From: Mesoplasma photuris ATCC 49581
GTDB taxonomy: Bacteria; Bacillota_I; Bacilli_A; Mycoplasmatales; Mycoplasmataceae
DNA: 64,000 nucleotides
Assembly: GCF_000702725.1 (NCBI RefSeq)
Contig: NZ_JNJI01000004.1
Coordinates: 1-64,000 of the forward strand
Reading direction: 5' to 3'
Below are positions 11,090-23,590 of the stretch, piece after piece. The notes under the pieces were generated by a model. The model was not told where the DNA came from. It did not search any database and saw nothing but the letters and a program-made list of their open reading frames with translations. A program made the translations under genes and the position numbers. The number at the start of each line of letters is the position of its first letter. Position 1 is the stretch's first letter.

Positions 11090-12824
11090 GTTTACCTCTT
11101 TTTATTGAATTTCTCAATATCTCTATTCTTTTTAATATATTTTTTTCTTCTTCAACATTTTCAATTTCTTTGATTTTAATTTGAAGTTCTTTTATCTGTT
11201 TTGTTACATCATACTCGTTCAACTTGTAAAAGGCATCATCAATTGTCTTTTGACCAATTTTTACTTTTGAAATTTCCGATGAAATAATAATATTTATTAA
11301 ATCCTTGTCATGGATAATTCTATCATCAATTAATTTTAATATTTGCTCAGTATTTCCACCACGATAATTACCTATTTTATATTCTTCTATAATTCCTCTA
11401 ACAGCGCTTCTTAAAGTACTGTTATCAATTAAATCTACATTTTTAGAAATGGTTTCAATAAACTCATCAGACTTTAATAATGAAATAAAAATACTTCATT
11501 CCGCCTTTTTATAAGCTTCAACAATTTTCTGATCATTTTTTGACGAATTAATAAAAACATCATTTTTTTGAATAAGAATTTCTTTATTAATATTAGATAG
11601 TTTCTCATTAGTTTTATTTTTAACAAATTGTTTATAAGTATCATCCTTAACAAGAAAACTAATCTCTTTCATATCTTTAACAAATTGTTTAATATTTTCC
11701 GGATTATTTGTATCCACTTTATTTCATTTTTTTTCAACAATAAAATTAATTGGGTGTTGAAATGTATTTAACATCTTTAACATAAATTCCGGACCTTTAT
11801 TTTTGATTAATTCATCTGGATCAGAATCAGTATTATTTTCAATTACATTAAATTCAAAACCATTTTTTAATAATAGTTTAGAAGCTTTAATTGTTGCTTC
11901 GACTCCCGGATCATCACCATCTAAAAATAATTTAATTTTTCATTTATTTTTATTAAATAAATTAATATGAAATTGACTAAGTGCCGTACCCATAATTGCC
12001 ACAGCATTATTAACTCCGATTTTATTCAAGGCAATCACATCCATAAAACCTTCTAAAACTATAACTTCATTTATGTTAATTATTTTTTCACAATTATAAA
12101 GAAGTTCAGATTTTTTAAAAATTTCATTTTCCTTAGAATTTATATATTTTGGTTTTGCATCTTTCAAAGTTCTTGCAGAAAAACCAATAATTTTATCATC
12201 AATGTTTTTAATTGGAAAAATTAATCTATTTATAAAATATTCTTTTAACTCAGATTTATTTATATAAACCAAACCAGAATCAACCAACTCTTTTTCTGTA
12301 AAACCTTTTTTAATTAAGTTATCCACTAAACTAATCTTTGATGAAGCAAAACCAATATTAAAAGTTTCACTAGTTGCTTTATCTATTTCTCTAGATTTCA
12401 AATATTCTTTAGCTTCTAAACCTAATTCAGTACTTAATATGGCTTTATAAAAAATCATTGCATGTTCATTTATTTCGAAAATACGTTTTTCAGATTGGCT
12501 ATATTTTTCAACTGGTTTAAAATTTTCTAGTTCTTCAATTTTTATATTTGCTATTTCTGCAACAATTTTTAATGCATTAATAAAATCAACATTTTTATAT
12601 TTGGAAACAAAATCAAAAACATTTCCACTTACATTGCAAGAAAAACATTTAAAAATTTTCTTTTCATTATTAACAGACATTGAAGGTGAACTATCATTGT
12701 GGAAAGGACAAACACCTCAATAATTAACTCCTTTTTTAGATAATGGTATAAACGAAGAAACGACAGAAACGATGTCTGCATTATTACGTATCATTTCAAT
12801 TGTGTTTTCTGAAATTCTACTCAT
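11082..12824 (-). CDS. dnaG: DNA primase
   Basis: A 580-residue primase that makes RNA primers for DNA replication. The CHC2 zinc finger is complete: Cys39, His42, Cys60 and Cys63. The TOPRIM domain shows VIVLEGFMDVIA near residue 258 and LFLDGDDPG about 50 residues later. The C-terminal 200 residues are Lys/Glu/Ile-rich and helical, fitting a helicase-binding domain. Two ATG codons, at 12830 and 12824, lie after AGGAG; the second (MSRISENTI) has the usual eight-base spacing and was chosen. Its stop codon lies inside the first codons of sigA. Confidence 0.95.
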
Positions 12825-12847
12825 AGACATCACTCCTATCATTTTAA

Positions 12848-14218
12848 TTAATTATATTTATCAAATAAATATTGTTTAACTTCGTTTAATTTAATTCTTT
12901 CTTGAGCCATTGTGTCTCTATCACGAATTGTAACTGATTTATCTTCTAATGAATCAAAGTCATAAGTTATTACAAACGGTGTACCAATTGCGTCTTGTCT
13001 TCTATATCTTTTACCAACATTTCCTGTTTCGTCATAAGTTGCATCAAAATCTTCTAATAAATTATTGAATAATTCTTTTGCTTGCTCAGATAATTGTTTT
13101 TGTAATGGCATTACAGCAACTTGATAAGGAACTAAATTTTTAGGTAATCTCATAACTATTCTTGAATTATTTTCATCAATTTTTTCTTCTTCAAATGCTT
13201 GTCAAAAAATAGCAAGCATCATTCTTTCAACACCAACTGAAGGTTCAATTACATTTGGTAAAATTTTGCTATTTGTTTCTGGATCTAAATAAGTCATATC
13301 TTGACCAGAAGCAGTTTGGTGTGCATTTAAATCAAAATCACCACGATGAGCAACTCCTCATAATTCACCTCAACCAAAAGGAAATTTAAATTCTATATCA
13401 CTTGTTTGACTAGAATAGTGAGCTAATTCTTCTTTATCATGATTTCTTACTCGATAATTTTCTGACTTAATTTCGATTACATTATTTAAGAAATTTTCAA
13501 CATTAGTCAATCAATAATTAAATCAGTCTGTTTCATCACTGGGATTAAAAAAGAATTCTAATTCCATTTGTTCAAATTCTCTTGTTCTGAAAATGAAATT
13601 ACCTGGTGTAATTTCATTTCTGAAAGATTTACCAATTTGACCAATACCAAACGGAAGTTTTTTTCTTAATGATCTTTGAGCATTTTTAAAATTAATAAAA
13701 ATTCCTTGAGCTGTTTCTGGTCTTAAGTAAACAGTTGAAGATTCATCTTCAAGCACACCTTGATTTGTTTTAAACATTAATGCAAATTGACGAATTGCTG
13801 TATAATCGCATGCGCCACATTTAGCACAAGAAATATTGTTGATTTTAATAAAATCTTCCATTTCTTGATTAGACATTGTTCCAGCATTAATTTCTTGATT
13901 AAATTCTTCAATAATTTTATCAGCTCTTCATCTAGAGTTACATTTTTTACAATCAATTAATGGATCGTTAAATCCATCAATATGTCCTGATGCTTTTCAA
14001 ACTTTAGGATTTAAAATGATTGATGAATCTAAACCAACATTTAAAGCATTTTTTTTAACAAAATAATTTCATCATTGTGCCTTCAATTTATTTTTTACTT
14101 CAGCACCAAGAGGACCATAATCTCAACTGTTAGCTAAACCACCATAAATTTCTGAACCTTGAAATACAAATCCTTGTGATTTTAAATGAGCTATCATCTC
14201 TTCCATTGTTTTTGGCAT
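12848..14218 (-). CDS. glyS: glycine--tRNA ligase (homodimeric type)
   Basis: Class II aminoacyl-tRNA synthetase of 456 residues that charges tRNA-Gly. The N-terminus has [17 protein letters not shown], the family motif 1 region. Two Cys pairs (CKKC and CAKC) occur near residues 90 and 130. Motif 2 [19 protein letters not shown] and motif 3 [16 protein letters not shown] are clear. The anticodon-binding domain forms the last 120 residues, starting around [11 protein letters not shown]. This is the single-chain alpha2 type, not the alpha2-beta2 GlyQ/GlyS pair. The start at 14218 has AGGAGGT. No T-box leader was recognised in the 74 bases upstream. It precedes dnaG, as in other Firmicutes. Confidence 0.95.
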
Positions 14219-14244
14219 TATTAACCTCCTATTATATAATTACA

Positions 14245-14267
14245 AAAGTCAGCAAAAAGCTGACTTT
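14245..14267. terminator. hairpin between recO and glyS, possible terminator
   Basis: A 9-bp perfect stem AAAGTCAGC/GCTGACTTT with a five-base loop lies after the recO stop. On the minus strand it is followed only by TTTTG, so termination after recO would be weak; the T-rich flank is better on the + strand. Confidence 0.55.
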
Positions 14268-14292
14268 ATTTTATACATTAATTATATATAAA

Positions 14293-15120
14293 TTATCTAT
14301 TTTTTACAAGTTTTGTCAACACACTATGAGTGTATTCTGTAAACGTGCTTTCTTCGAAAATCGGTTTTTTTAATAGTTCATAAAAAGCAGGTGTTTTAAT
14401 TCCGATAATATTTTCATAATAATTAATTAACACTTTTAAAAATATAATTTGATAACTCGAATCAAAATTATTAAAATTCATTTTATTTCAATTGGTATTA
14501 TCTAAATACTGTAAAAAATCTATGAAACTTTCATTATGCTTTTCTTCATCTTTAATACAATTAAAACATACTAAGCCAAATTCTTTAAAATCGAAACGTC
14601 TATATATTGCTTTTTTTAAATTGCATCTAATGCACTTTTTGAATTGAATTTCAGCACCAAGATGTTTTGTAGTTTTAAATAAAAATATAACAACCATTGT
14701 AAATGGATCAATGTCTTCATTAATATTATTTAAACAAAACTTCAAAAGCTTATAAATTTCATAATTTTTATGACCATTTTCAAAACCATCATTAATAACT
14801 GATGTGATTAAATTTGCGAATAAATATTTATCATAATTATCTGATATCCCAATATTATTTTTAATTAAAACTCCGGTTTTCAATTTTGAGATTTTATCTT
14901 TAAAACTAGATTTAAATATTTCAAATTCTGAAATATTAAAAGTTTGAATTGAATATTTGTTTTTTGATACTGGTTTATTAACTCCTTTAGCAATAACGGA
15001 CAACTTTCCGTATTTATCACTAAAAATAGTTACAATTTTGTCATTTTCTTCATAATTATGACTATTAATGACAATTCCTTCCATCTTTTTTTCCGGCATA
15101 TTAATATTTGTTTTTGTCAT
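14293..15120 (-). CDS. recO: DNA repair protein RecO
   Basis: A 275-residue protein with an N-terminal OB fold (MEGIVINSHNYEENDKIVT) and a middle zinc motif CIRC...CFNC near residues 165-185, as in RecO. RecO helps load RecA onto SSB-coated single-stranded DNA in the RecFOR pathway. One TGA-Trp (residue 211) links the two open segments. The start at 15120 lies within the end of era (20-base overlap) with a close AGGA site; a second Met at residue 8 (MPEKKMEG) is an alternative start. The order ybeY-era-recO-glyS agrees with Bacillus. Confidence 0.9.
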
Positions 15121-16006
15121 ATCCTAATTTTTTAATTAGTGATGGTGAGTTTCTTCAGTTTTTTTGAACTTTTACAAATAATTCAAGATTAACTTCTTTT
15201 TTAAATAATTCTCTAATTTGTTTTCGTGACTTATATCTAATATCTTTTATTTTTGAACCTTGTCTTCCAATTATAATTCCTTTTTGAGAATCACGCTCGA
15301 CAATAACTGTAGCAACAATATTCATTCCTTGATCAGTTTCTTCTAATTCATCAACCATAATTGCTACTCCGTGAGGAATTTCTTGACCAGCTTTTAGTAA
15401 AATATTTTCTCTAATAATTTCTCTTATTGCAAATCTGTTTGGTTGATCTGTAATTACATCATCATCATAAAATTGATAATCATTTTCTGGTAAATGCTTA
15501 ACGATCAGTTCTTTTAAAGTATCAATATTTACATCATCAACTGATGATGTAATTACGACATCTATAAAAGAATTTGTTAATTCTTTTCATTCTAAAACCT
15601 TTTTAAATAATTCATCTTTTTTAACAGAATCAGCTTTAGTAATTACCAATATTTTGTCGATGTCTTGTCTTTCAAGTTCATTTAGTATGAATCTATCATT
15701 TTTACCAATAATTTCATCTGCAGGTACTAAAAATAGAGCTAAATCAACATCCTTAATACTTCTTAATGCTGAAGCATTCATAATACGATCTAAATCTTGT
15801 TTTGGTGTGTGGATACCAGGTGTATCAACAAAAACAATTTGATATTTATCTTTTTCAGTTAAAATACCTCTGATATTATTTCTTGTTGTTTGTGCTTTAT
15901 TTGTTACGATAGAAACTTTGTGTCCAATCATTTTGTTTATTAAAGTGGATTTACCAACATTTGGTCTTCCAACAATAGTTACAAATCCAGATTTAAATTG
16001 TTCCAT
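15101..16006 (-). CDS. era: GTPase Era
   Basis: Era is a 301-residue GTPase that binds the 3' end of 16S rRNA and assists 30S assembly. G1 is GRPNVGKS (13-20), G2 lies in TTRNNIRG, G3 is DTPG, and G4 is TKAD. The KH RNA-binding domain is C-terminal with GIIIGRQGSKIKDI near 240. A Met six codons upstream (16024) is possible, but GAGGGAG is correctly spaced for 16006, so MEQFKSGF was chosen. It begins two bases after the ybeY stop and overlaps recO. Confidence 0.95.
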
Positions 16007-16007
16007 T

Positions 16008-16508
16008 TTATTCTCCCTCGTCATTATAATCTTCTTCTAAAAATTTAATTTCATAATTTATATTATTTAGTTTCAAAATTTTATCTTGTAAAGCAAACAT
16101 TTCCATTTCATCTTCTAGATTGGTTTCGTGATCATAACCAAGTAAGTGTAAAAAACCATGCACAAATAAAAAGCCCATCTCTTCTTCAATTGAGTGTTTA
16201 TATTTAACAGCTTTTCTTTCGGCTTCTTCAATACAAATAAATAAATCTCCAAGCTCTCTAAAACCCATAATTTTAACTTCTTCATCTGACATTTCAGTTG
16301 GAAATGACGTTACATCAGCAATATATGAATGATTACGATATTGAATGTTTATTTGTTGAGCTTCATCACTATCAACAAATGAAATACTTAATAATAAATC
16401 TTCAGGAATTTTTAAATAATTTTTAGCAGATTCTAAAATATTGTTTGCAAATTTTTCTCAATTTAAAGTATTCAATTTAGTTTTATTATAGAATTCAATT
16501 TCGAACAT
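16008..16508 (-). CDS. ybeY: endoribonuclease YbeY
   Basis: A 166-residue zinc endoribonuclease for 16S rRNA 3'-end maturation and ribosome quality control. The metal motif is H-G-F-L-H-L-L-G-Y-D-H with His117, His121 and His127. The preceding YIADVTSFP matches the family's TDVLSFP motif. Tandem ATG codons lie at 16511 and 16508; the second is better spaced from AGAGGT. The RBS and start overlap the stop codon of the upstream C39-peptidase protein, so the two are translationally coupled. Confidence 0.93.
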
Positions 16509-16510
16509 CA

Positions 16511-17656
16511 TTACCTCTTTTTATTATTATACTTTATATAATCATTTAAGACATAATTATACATCTTATTCTTTGTTTTGAAATAGTTTGAGTATGTAAC
16601 ATTTAAATTAGTAATATTGCTAATTGAAAAGTAATTTAAAAAATATAAAAATATACAAATTATATTAAAATCAAAACTTTTAAAAATCATAAACAATAAA
16701 ATCATTATGTTTATGATTCCTATAAATTTTCTGATATAAAACTCCTTACCTCTAATATATTCGTTTGCAAAAAATTTGAAATAGATATTAAAACATGTTA
16801 AACAAATTAAAATAATTGATAACTCTTTGAATATAAAAATTGAAAAAATACAAACTAAAAAATTTTGGCAAATTTCAATGAAAAATAAAATTTTAAAATC
16901 TATATTTAAACATGATAGTTTTTTATATTCTTCTATTAAATTAGCATTAATTAAAATTGTAATATTTTGTTCACTTTCCTTTTTTATAGAATTTGCGTAA
17001 TTAAATTCATAAATTTTATTAATGAAATTTTTAACTAATTTAATAAGAATTATTTCAAGTATCGATATTAATAATATAAATAATAGTGATCATAAAAAAT
17101 ACTGCTCTTCAACAATCTCTTTGATGATATTTCTTAAAAGTAACTGTTTCAAAATTAAAACAAGCATTAGAAAAATTTGTAAAATTAAAAAAGAAAAAAT
17201 GGTTTTATAGTCTAAATATATTCTGATATTAAATTGTTGTTTTTCAAATTTTTCTTTCTCAATAAAAATACCGATATTTAAAAAATAATTGTTGAACTCT
17301 GAAATGCTAATTTTATATTTTTTATCTTTGCTCGAATCAAAAACAATCAATATATTTTCTTTCTTTTTAACAATTACATAGTGTTGCTGCTTTTCGCTAT
17401 TTAGAATTATACAAATTATATATTTGCCGTTTTTTAAATCTTTTTCTAAATCAATTTCTTTAGCAGGAATGTTATTTATTTTGAATCTTGATAATTCTAA
17501 GGATAAAACTTCTAGATTCATGTCCTCATCATCTTTAATATTAAAAGATTTTTCCATTTCGATTATTGTAAAATTTGTTTTATTAAAAAAATTAACAACC
17601 GTGGTTAAGCATGCTGCTCCACAATTATTAATTTTAGTTTGTTTTATTATATTCAT
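16511..17656 (-). CDS. C39-type peptidase domain fused to a membrane domain, no ATPase
   Basis: A 381-residue protein with one TGA-Trp. Residues 1-125 form a papain-like C39 peptidase, the leader-processing domain of bacteriocin ABC exporters: Gln6, Cys12 in NNCGAAC, His92 in QQHYVIV, and Asp107 in VFDSS are all present. From about 145 to the end there are several hydrophobic segments, with Lys/Asn-rich linkers, resembling a shrunken exporter membrane domain. No Walker A, LSGGQ or Walker B motif follows: the protein ends with KYNNKKR and ybeY begins at once. No bacteriocin precursor was seen nearby. It may be a remnant of a peptidase-containing exporter, or a membrane-bound protease that works alone or with an ATPase encoded elsewhere. 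The upstream neighbour is the DJ-1 gene. Confidence 0.75.
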
Positions 17657-17672
17657 TAAACCCCTAAAAGGA

Positions 17673-18224
17673 TTAGTTTAAAATTTTAAATTGTTCTCTA
17701 ACATTCTTGGCAGTTTCTTCACCTTTTAAAATTTTTAAAACCTCTAATGAAAAATCTAAAGAATGTCCGGCACTTCTTCCCGTAGTAATGTTTTTATCTG
17801 TTATAAAAGGAACTGTCATATTCTCTTTTTTATTTTCCATAAATTGATCGCATCCAGGAAAATGTGTTACATTGAATTCTCTTTCAATAGCTTTTGCCAA
17901 TACTTGTGGTCCTGCGCAAATAGCACCTACTAACTTATCCATTTGGTCAGCTTTAGTAAAAATTTCTACAACTTGCTCATTTTCTAAAATTCTATTTACT
18001 CCTGATCCACCTGGTAAAATAAACATTTCATAATCTTCTAATTTAATATCATTGATCAAAATATCTGTATGCATCGTGATGTTTCTAGCACTAGTTACAG
18101 TTGGCGTGTTTTCAATAGAAATCATATCAACTTTGATACCACCTCTTCTTAGAACATCTATAATGGTAACTGCTTCTAACTCTTCAAATGCAGTACCTAA
18201 AAATATTGCTACTCTTTTTTCCAT
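17673..18224 (-). CDS. DJ-1/PfpI family protein
   Basis: A 183-residue protein of the DJ-1/ThiJ/PfpI superfamily. The nucleophile elbow AICAGP places Cys103, with an acidic residue at FEELE (15-17) and PGGSG (71-75) completing the pocket. Members act as deglycases, chaperones or hydratases against oxidative damage; which activity applies cannot be told from sequence. The length is typical for YajL-like proteins. It begins 34 bases after the permease terminator, and its stop lies 16 bases from the C39 gene start. Confidence 0.9.
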   Translation of the reverse strand: MEKRVAIFLGTAFEELEAVTIIDVLRRGGIKVDMISIENTPTVTSARNITMHTDILINDIKLEDYEMFILPGGSGVNRILENEQVVEIFTKADQMDKLVGAICAGPQVLAKAIEREFNVTHFPGCDQFMENKKENMTVPFITDKNITTGRSAGHSLDFSLEVLKILKGEETAKNVREQFKILN

Positions 18225-18257
18225 AATAAATACCTCTTTATATTTAAATTATATAAC

Positions 18258-18278
18258 AAAAAACGCCGAAGCGTTTTT
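18258..18278 (-). terminator. intrinsic terminator of the FtsX-type permease gene
   Basis: Stem AAAAACGC/GCGTTTTT with a TTCG loop on the minus strand, followed by a T run. The permease stop codon lies in the stem. Confidence 0.85.
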
Positions 18279-21200
18279 ATTCAGAACTTCCTGTCATTAG
18301 TGATGCTGGATTACCATTTCTTGCTTTTCCAGAAGAAATTAATAATGATCCAATGAAAGAAACTGCTGTTACTATAAAGCTTATTAACGGTGGTCACCAT
18401 GTAAATCCATACGGAATTGCGAACCCTGTTTGATAAACTATGTATATTCCAATGGCAATTGTTCCTCATGCAAGTACAGTTGCCAAAGCTCAAACTATTA
18501 ATGAAAAGATAGTTACTGTTCCAAAAGCATATTTTTGAACTTTTCAGTTAGAGTAACCAAGGGCTTTCATTAAAATCATAAACCTTTGATATTGAGAAAT
18601 ATAAATATCTCCAACCAGCATAATTAATAATGCTGCAGTTATAACAACAGCTACAATTAAAAGCATACCAATTGAAATCGCTAATAAAGTAATTTGATCC
18701 ATTAAGGCTTTTTGAGTACTTAACAATGTTTGTGAATCAATCATCGATAACACGGGTGACACTGATATAGCAGACCCTAAACCAATACTAAACTGACCAT
18801 GATTTTCAGAAGGAACAAATGAAATTCCAGAAGTTAAACCAACTGGTTCTTCAAAATTTGAAAGTTTGGCATTATGTCACATCATTGGTGCGTTTTCTAA
18901 TGCGTTGTTCTCTTCAAATGTAATTGTTGATCATTCTTCTTTATCAAGCATAACAATATCATCGTTAAAGTTTCTTAATGGATACCTATCAAACTGAGAA
19001 GCATACCCATTGCTGTCTTTTTCACCAGCTTTAAGAACTTGATCTTTTTCAAAGATAGAATTATTTAAACCTATTTTTTTACTTAAAGAATAGTTTTTCA
19101 TTAAGTTAGTAAATGTCATGTCAGCTAAGAATAAACTTGAGTCATATGATTTAATTTTATCAACAACTTTGATACCTATTTTTAAATCTTTATTTAAATA
19201 TGATTGTTTATCAGTTTTTCCAAATCGCATTACTGATTTTTCATTTTTGAAAGCATCGTAAAATCAATAACTTGGATGATTGACTATGTTACCGATTCCG
19301 TCTTCTCTCTCATCTCCCAATGAATAACTTAAGTTAAATGGTTTTACCATAACTCATTCTGTATTATTATCAGAATATTTTAAATCATAACCTGTTTTAA
19401 CACTTTTGGGAACCTCACTACCTTTTAAAGTAGTATCAAATCAATCAGTATAAGAATCTATATTTTCTAAGTCTTCAGGAATTAAAGCTCCATTAGGGAA
19501 TAAGAAATCTTTTAGACCTGATGTATTTAAAATTTCAGCTTTTGGAATGAAAAGCTTTAAATCATCATATCTATAGTAAGGTCTAACATAGGCACCTTTA
19601 ATTTCATTATCAGACACTGCAAAGTCATTAAACATACTTGATTTATTATTCAATTTAGTTGTATCACCAACATTTGTGTAAAGACTATCGTTTGTAAATT
19701 TATTAGAGTCTAATTCGAATGGATTTAAATAACGTGAATCTTCATTTTCGATAACACCTTTTCCGAATTTTACTAAATCATCCATACCTTGCGAACTATT
19801 GTTTTTATAATAATCAGACTTTAAGAAATTGATGTCATCATAAATTCAAGCTTGATTTGGCAATGGATTGGTATTTCCATCATTATCAACATAAGAAATT
19901 CCAGAAGCATCGGTTGAAATATCATTTATTCCACCACCAACTGGTAATTTGTAACCAGCTTTCGCCTGTTCATTAATGACTGTTGGGATTCATAATTGAT
20001 TTTTACTTGAATCATAAATTTTTCATCCATTAAAGAAAATATCTTCAGATTTATTTCATGTATTATTAAATACTTTTTCAACCTTTTTAGAAGTTTCATA
20101 ATCTAAAAATGGATTATTCTTTATTTCATCTTTCATTGAATATAATGAATATGCATTTTGATTTTTATCAAGTCCTGTTAATGAGAAGTTTTTACTTTCG
20201 CTTGATTTAACATCAATGATTGTTGCTAATGATTCATTTTCAGGAGAGTAGTGTTCAACGTTATAAGCGATTGAAAATTGTTCTAGTCTAGAACCATCAT
20301 CTAAATAACTTCTAACAAATGGTGGTACTAAAGTTAAAATAATGCTTATAATTTGTTGTTTTCATGTATCGTTTGGATTAGATGAACCTGTTGATCCACC
20401 TGTTGATCCAACAACAGCTTTTAAAATTTCGGGAATACCTTGAGTTAAGAATGTTGAAAAATCACGAGCATTTCTAATTTTTTCATCGTCAGTTAATTGT
20501 TCACCACTATCTTGTGGATCATTTAAAGAATTTAATAAAATACCAAATAATTGATCGATCATACCAATTGAAAATGCTTGTCCATTTACTGAGTAAAAGT
20601 TATTACCAAACATTTTCATGATTAAATCTAGTAATCCTTCAGGATTACTTACAGCTTCTTTTAAAGAATGATCAATTGTTTGGGTTTGACCATCATTTAA
20701 ATAGACATATTTAGAAATTGGAGAAACGTCATTGCTTGATGCTGAATAATTTTCAGGATCAATATAATAACCATATTTATTTCCTCTTTCATCAAGTTCA
20801 ACCATATCCTCTGGATTTTTGTTAAAATCCTTATCTAATTCATCATGACCATTTCAGAAATTTAATGCTCCTTTTGCAAAAGGGGAATTATAAGCTGGTT
20901 CAATATTGCTATATGAGTTTGCAAATTTAGTATTTGCATAAAACGAAGTTTTAACACTGTTTGCAACAGCCGGTATTGCCAATCCCGTTGAAATGAATAT
21001 CGAAGATATACCAACAACCGCTACAAGTAAAATAATAGATTTTTTACCCGAACTAGCTAATGTCAAACTGAACTTTAATGTAAATTTAGAATTTTTGAAG
21101 GCTGTATTTTTTAATGAGTTAATAATTTTTGAGTTAGATCATTTAACAGAATTTTTAAGAATTTCCATCACTGAAGTATTTGTTGTTAAATAAGCAAATA

Positions 21201-23442
21201 CAAATGAAATTATCATTGAAAATATACCTAATACTGTAAATGCTATTGCTAAAGATACAAAATCAAATTGTAAACCGTTGTATGGTGATGAAAAATAATC
21301 ACCGAAAAGTCTAGCAAAAGGTATTTGCAATAAGTTACCAGCCAATCAACCTAAAGGTATCACAAATAAAGTTATTATAACTGAATGTCCTAAATATGAT
21401 GCTGCTATTGATTGAGGTGTAATACCTAAAGCTTTCAATATACCAATTTGTTTTGAATTGAAATCGATAGTTTTTTTAATACAAATTATAAGTGCAACAA
21501 TTGCGATTACACCAATTATTATTGAAGAAATAATAGTTACAATATTATAAATGTTCATAACCATCGGTTGTAAAGTTCAGTTTTTTGAAAATTCACTACT
21601 CTTAAAAGGAACAACATTTAATGTTTGTCCAAATTTTGATGTTGAAGTTCTATTTACGATATCAAACTGTTCAATTAATTTATCTTTTATCGAAAATTGC
21701 ATAGCATTAAATCTATTAATTTGATTTTCTAATACATTAATATCTCTACTTTTACTTGTTAAGAAAAAATTGATTGAATATTTAACTGTTCTATCAGCTT
21801 CAGATGAAGAAGTTCCAGTTCTCATATTTTCTAAAGTATCTCTTTTACCATATAGAATTGCACTTACTTTTGGTTGAGGAACCGGAAAATCTTTATCTGG
21901 TTGCGGGAAGTATGAATACGCATCTGTTGCAATAGCAACGATTGTGAAAATAGCATTTCCGACTTTAATTTTTTTACCTAAATCAATTTTATGAGCTTTT
22001 GCATATTGTTGTGATATTGCAATTTCATTAACATTAACAGGCATTCTTCCCTCAATAATTGTGAAGTTAGAACTTTTCATATCTTCGTCATTTAAAACAA
22101 CCGCTCTGTATTTGGTTTGTGAAATAGAATCGAATGCAAACATTTCTTTTCTAAAGTTAGCTTTAAAATTATTCACTTCTGCAATAATACTTATTCTTTT
22201 TTGAAATAGAGCACCCCTACTAATTGATTCGATCTGATTAACTCCTAGTTTATTAATAGAACCACTTGTAAATCGATAATCATCAGATGATGACATATTT
22301 TCTAAAAATCGATTGCTGTCATCTTTTCCATTGTATAAAAACAGTTCTGTATTTTTACTATAAATTGAAAGACCAACTATTTTATCATCAGTTTTTGTTG
22401 CTGAAATTGGTGATGAAATTCCTCTAAATCCTTTTATTAATAAATTGTCTTGATTATTTTCATCTTGTGATGTAATTGCAATATTAAGTAATTGATCTTC
22501 TCCAAAATTAAGCGTATCTAAGTTAGCATGCTTAACATAATTATTATCTTTAGTAACTATGTAACTATCATTAATAGCTTTTTCTTCTGAAAACTGATAA
22601 CCAGTTAAAAATTCATAAAAAGTTTCTCCAATGTTTTCTGGATTAGTTGAATTTTTTAAAAATTCATTAAAACTATTATATTGAAATGCTAATACAGAAA
22701 TTGAGGTATAGTGAACATATTGTAATAATTCAAGACTTTTTATATCAAGTTCTTGTGTTTCACCATTATTGTGTTTAATAATTTTTTCGAAATCAAAATT
22801 ATTTTTTAAAATATACTCACCCATTGTTGTATTTTTAAAATAAGTTTCATTTTTTGCATTAGAATCTTTAAATTCTTTTAATGAATACAATATCTCATTA
22901 TTCAAAATTGATGCTTGAGTATTTGTTTTACTCAAAGCATCATTATTCATTGTTGAAAAAGTTTGTTTAAAATCTTTAGCGGCTTGGATTTGAGATTCAT
23001 TAGTTGAAATTGTTTCACCTTTATATAATCTTGTTAAAAATGTTTCTTCAAAAGTAAATTTATTTTCAACATCATAAGCATCAGAAAAATAATAATCATT
23101 AAAGGTAATATTATAATTAGTTGTAGTTTTTCCACCAACTATTGTACTGTTAAGATCAGAATTTATAAAATCATAAATTAAAGGCACATCATACTGACGA
23201 TTGGCACCATCCTCACCATTTTCATAAATTTCCATAGTTGATGAATAGTTAAATCTATCTACTTTTTTAACAATATTATTGTAATCATTTGTTAATCTAG
23301 CACTGACAGAAAGTGTAATTGTAAGAATTAAAGTTGCTAAAAAAGATAAAATTAAAATAATAATAAATTGAATTTTAAATTTAAAAACACCCTTAAGACC
23401 TTGTTTGAAAAGGAGAATTACATTTGATGGTATTTTTTTCAT
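18277..23442 (-). CDS. giant FtsX-type ABC permease (1721 aa)
   Basis: A single frame of 1721 residues with many TGA-Trp codons. The first membrane segment (about 14-45) is followed by a roughly 570-residue extracellular region. A three-helix FtsX core at 620-740 contains KTIDFNSKQIGILKALGIT, the family's coupling motif. Another membrane segment near 795 (GKKSIILLVAVVGISS) precedes about 750 extracellular residues, and a second FtsX core closes the protein at 1565-1710 (YQRFMILMKALGYSN). The layout equals two fused MacB-like permease halves. Such proteins pair with a separate ATPase of the LolD/MacB type, which is not in this window, and often with lipoproteins; one is divergently encoded next door. 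Substrate unknown. The start at 23442 has AAGGAGA. Confidence 0.85.
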
Positions 23443-23468
23443 AAATTTCTCCTTTCAAATATAGAATG

Positions 23469-23495
23469 ATTATATTATAAAACTTTAAAATTCAA
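23469..23495 (-). promoter_or_regulatory. candidate promoter of the permease gene
   Basis: On the minus strand, TTGAAT is followed after 15 bases by TATAAT, overlapping a second TATAAT. It lies in the 148-base gap shared with the divergent lipoprotein gene. Confidence 0.4.
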
Positions 23496-23555
23496 AAGAC
23501 ATGTTTTTATACTAAGAAACAACTATTTTTTTTAAACAAAATATAATTATAAAAA

Positions 23556-23564
23556 TGTTATAAT
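23556..23564 (+). promoter_or_regulatory. extended -10 promoter of the lipoprotein gene
   Basis: TGTTATAAT is a perfect extended -10 element (TGn plus TATAAT) 26 bases before the lipoprotein start. No good -35 box is present, which fits an extended -10 promoter. Confidence 0.6.
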
Positions 23565-23590
23565 TTAATATATTAAAATGTGGAGGTACT

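Noticed and set aside
14219-14292. Possible T-box leader before glyS
   Set aside because: The 74-base gap is too short and has no T-box sequence; only one hairpin is present.
18311-18493. Open frame on the minus strand at the end of the permease gene
   Set aside because: It is out of phase with the permease, which runs through this stretch to 18277 with proper membrane helices.
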